From: Fistularia commersonii
Taxonomy: Eukaryota > Chordata > Actinopteri > Syngnathiformes > Fistulariidae
Reading direction: 5' to 3'
NCBI GenBank assembly: GCA_037954325.1
Contig: JBBMNZ010000022.1
Location: 1,218,501-1,282,500 of the forward strand
DNA: 64,000 nt
Each line of letters starts with the position of its first letter. The stretch's first letter is position 1. Made by a program: the position numbers and the translations under genes. The notes beneath the pieces were generated by a model. The model did not search any database and was not told where the DNA came from. It worked only from the letters and a program-made list of their open reading frames with translations. Below are positions 63,772 to 64,000 of the stretch, one piece after another.

Positions 63772-64000
63772 CAGGGTTCGGCAACCTTTACCACTCAAAA
63801 AGTCATTTGGAGCCCTTTTGAAATTTGAAATGAATTAACACGGCGTATAGCGTTTATTTTTATTTTCCTCAGTGCTTTGTTTAAACAAAATGTGTTGCAA
63901 TTTTTTTTTTTTAAATCAATGAACAATTGCAGAGATGACATTTCTGCATGCAGCAAAACATTTTGAACTCCCCAAACAAGACGTTTGCTTAAAAGCAAGC
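63772..64000 (+). mobile_element. hAT-type element end, cut by the window edge
   Basis: cagggttcggcaacctttac, then cactcaaaaagtcatttgga is a widespread vertebrate hAT terminal sequence. The element continues beyond the window. No coding sequence is seen in the part present. Confidence 0.65.

Overview
This window looks like nuclear DNA of a ray-finned fish, most likely a percomorph-type teleost. It is dense in (CA)n/(GT)n microsatellites and holds decayed teleost-style transposons: Tc1/mariner, three kinds of pogo/Tigger element, hAT with BED-finger remnants, L2-like and RTE-like LINEs, and Penelope-like elements with a GIY-YIG tail. It also carries many copies of a tRNA-headed SINE-like repeat. 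There is no bacterial gene organisation, no long intact gene, no rRNA and no CRISPR. The species cannot be determined from this.

Only one stretch looks like a host protein-coding exon: 62887-63027 on the minus strand. It is 141 bp, has consensus splice sites and a plausible branch point, and reads as 47 codons with strongly G/C-ending third positions. I do not recognise the protein. The simplest reading is that most of the window is intron or flanking DNA of that minus-strand gene. Short moderate-complexity islands (near 1370, 16440, 17850, 34180, 47380, 57030, 59370, 62600 and 63380) could be conserved non-coding elements, but this cannot be tested without a comparison genome.

Layout. 1-5.6 kb: SINE-like copies, Penelope-like fragments, an L2 tail and the first arm of a long inverted repeat. 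5.6-10.3 kb: an ATT-rich satellite, a 358-bp Tc1-like MITE and the second arm. 10.3-16.1 kb: CA/GT clusters, a Penelope-like copy, a 273-bp MITE and a 36-bp minisatellite. 16.1-21.2 kb: a T-rich degenerate tandem region, a hAT remnant and a 42-bp minisatellite. 21.2-27 kb: GC-rich DNA, then two related pogo elements about 3 kb apart. 27-30.2 kb: TATC/TA arrays and a hAT remnant. 30.9-33.8 kb: a Penelope-like copy split by an L2 LINE, then an RTE-like LINE 3' end. 34-37 kb: a CTAG-rich minisatellite, a LINE tail and a Tc1 transposon. 37-44.6 kb: SINE-like copies, TAACA/AAAAT/TTTTA arrays and a 32-base poly-C tract. 44.6-48.5 kb: an unnamed repeat family, CTTC arrays and a 135-bp hAT MITE. 48.5-54.5 kb: a G-rich tract, LINE tails, two hAT remnants and a Tigger element. 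54.5-59 kb: TA, AATTA and GT higher-order arrays. 59-62.3 kb: a pogo element carrying an RTE-like LINE. 62.3-64 kb: the exon and its flanks.

Most of the apparent open frames are CA/GT or minisatellite translations. The transposon proteins are all broken, so nothing here should be autonomously mobile. The more interesting signals are structural: minisatellites that appear to have grown from transposon ends, nested insertions that order events in time, repeated retention of the pogo DNA-binding domain after loss of the catalytic domain, a perfect CTCF-type motif, and the orphan exon.
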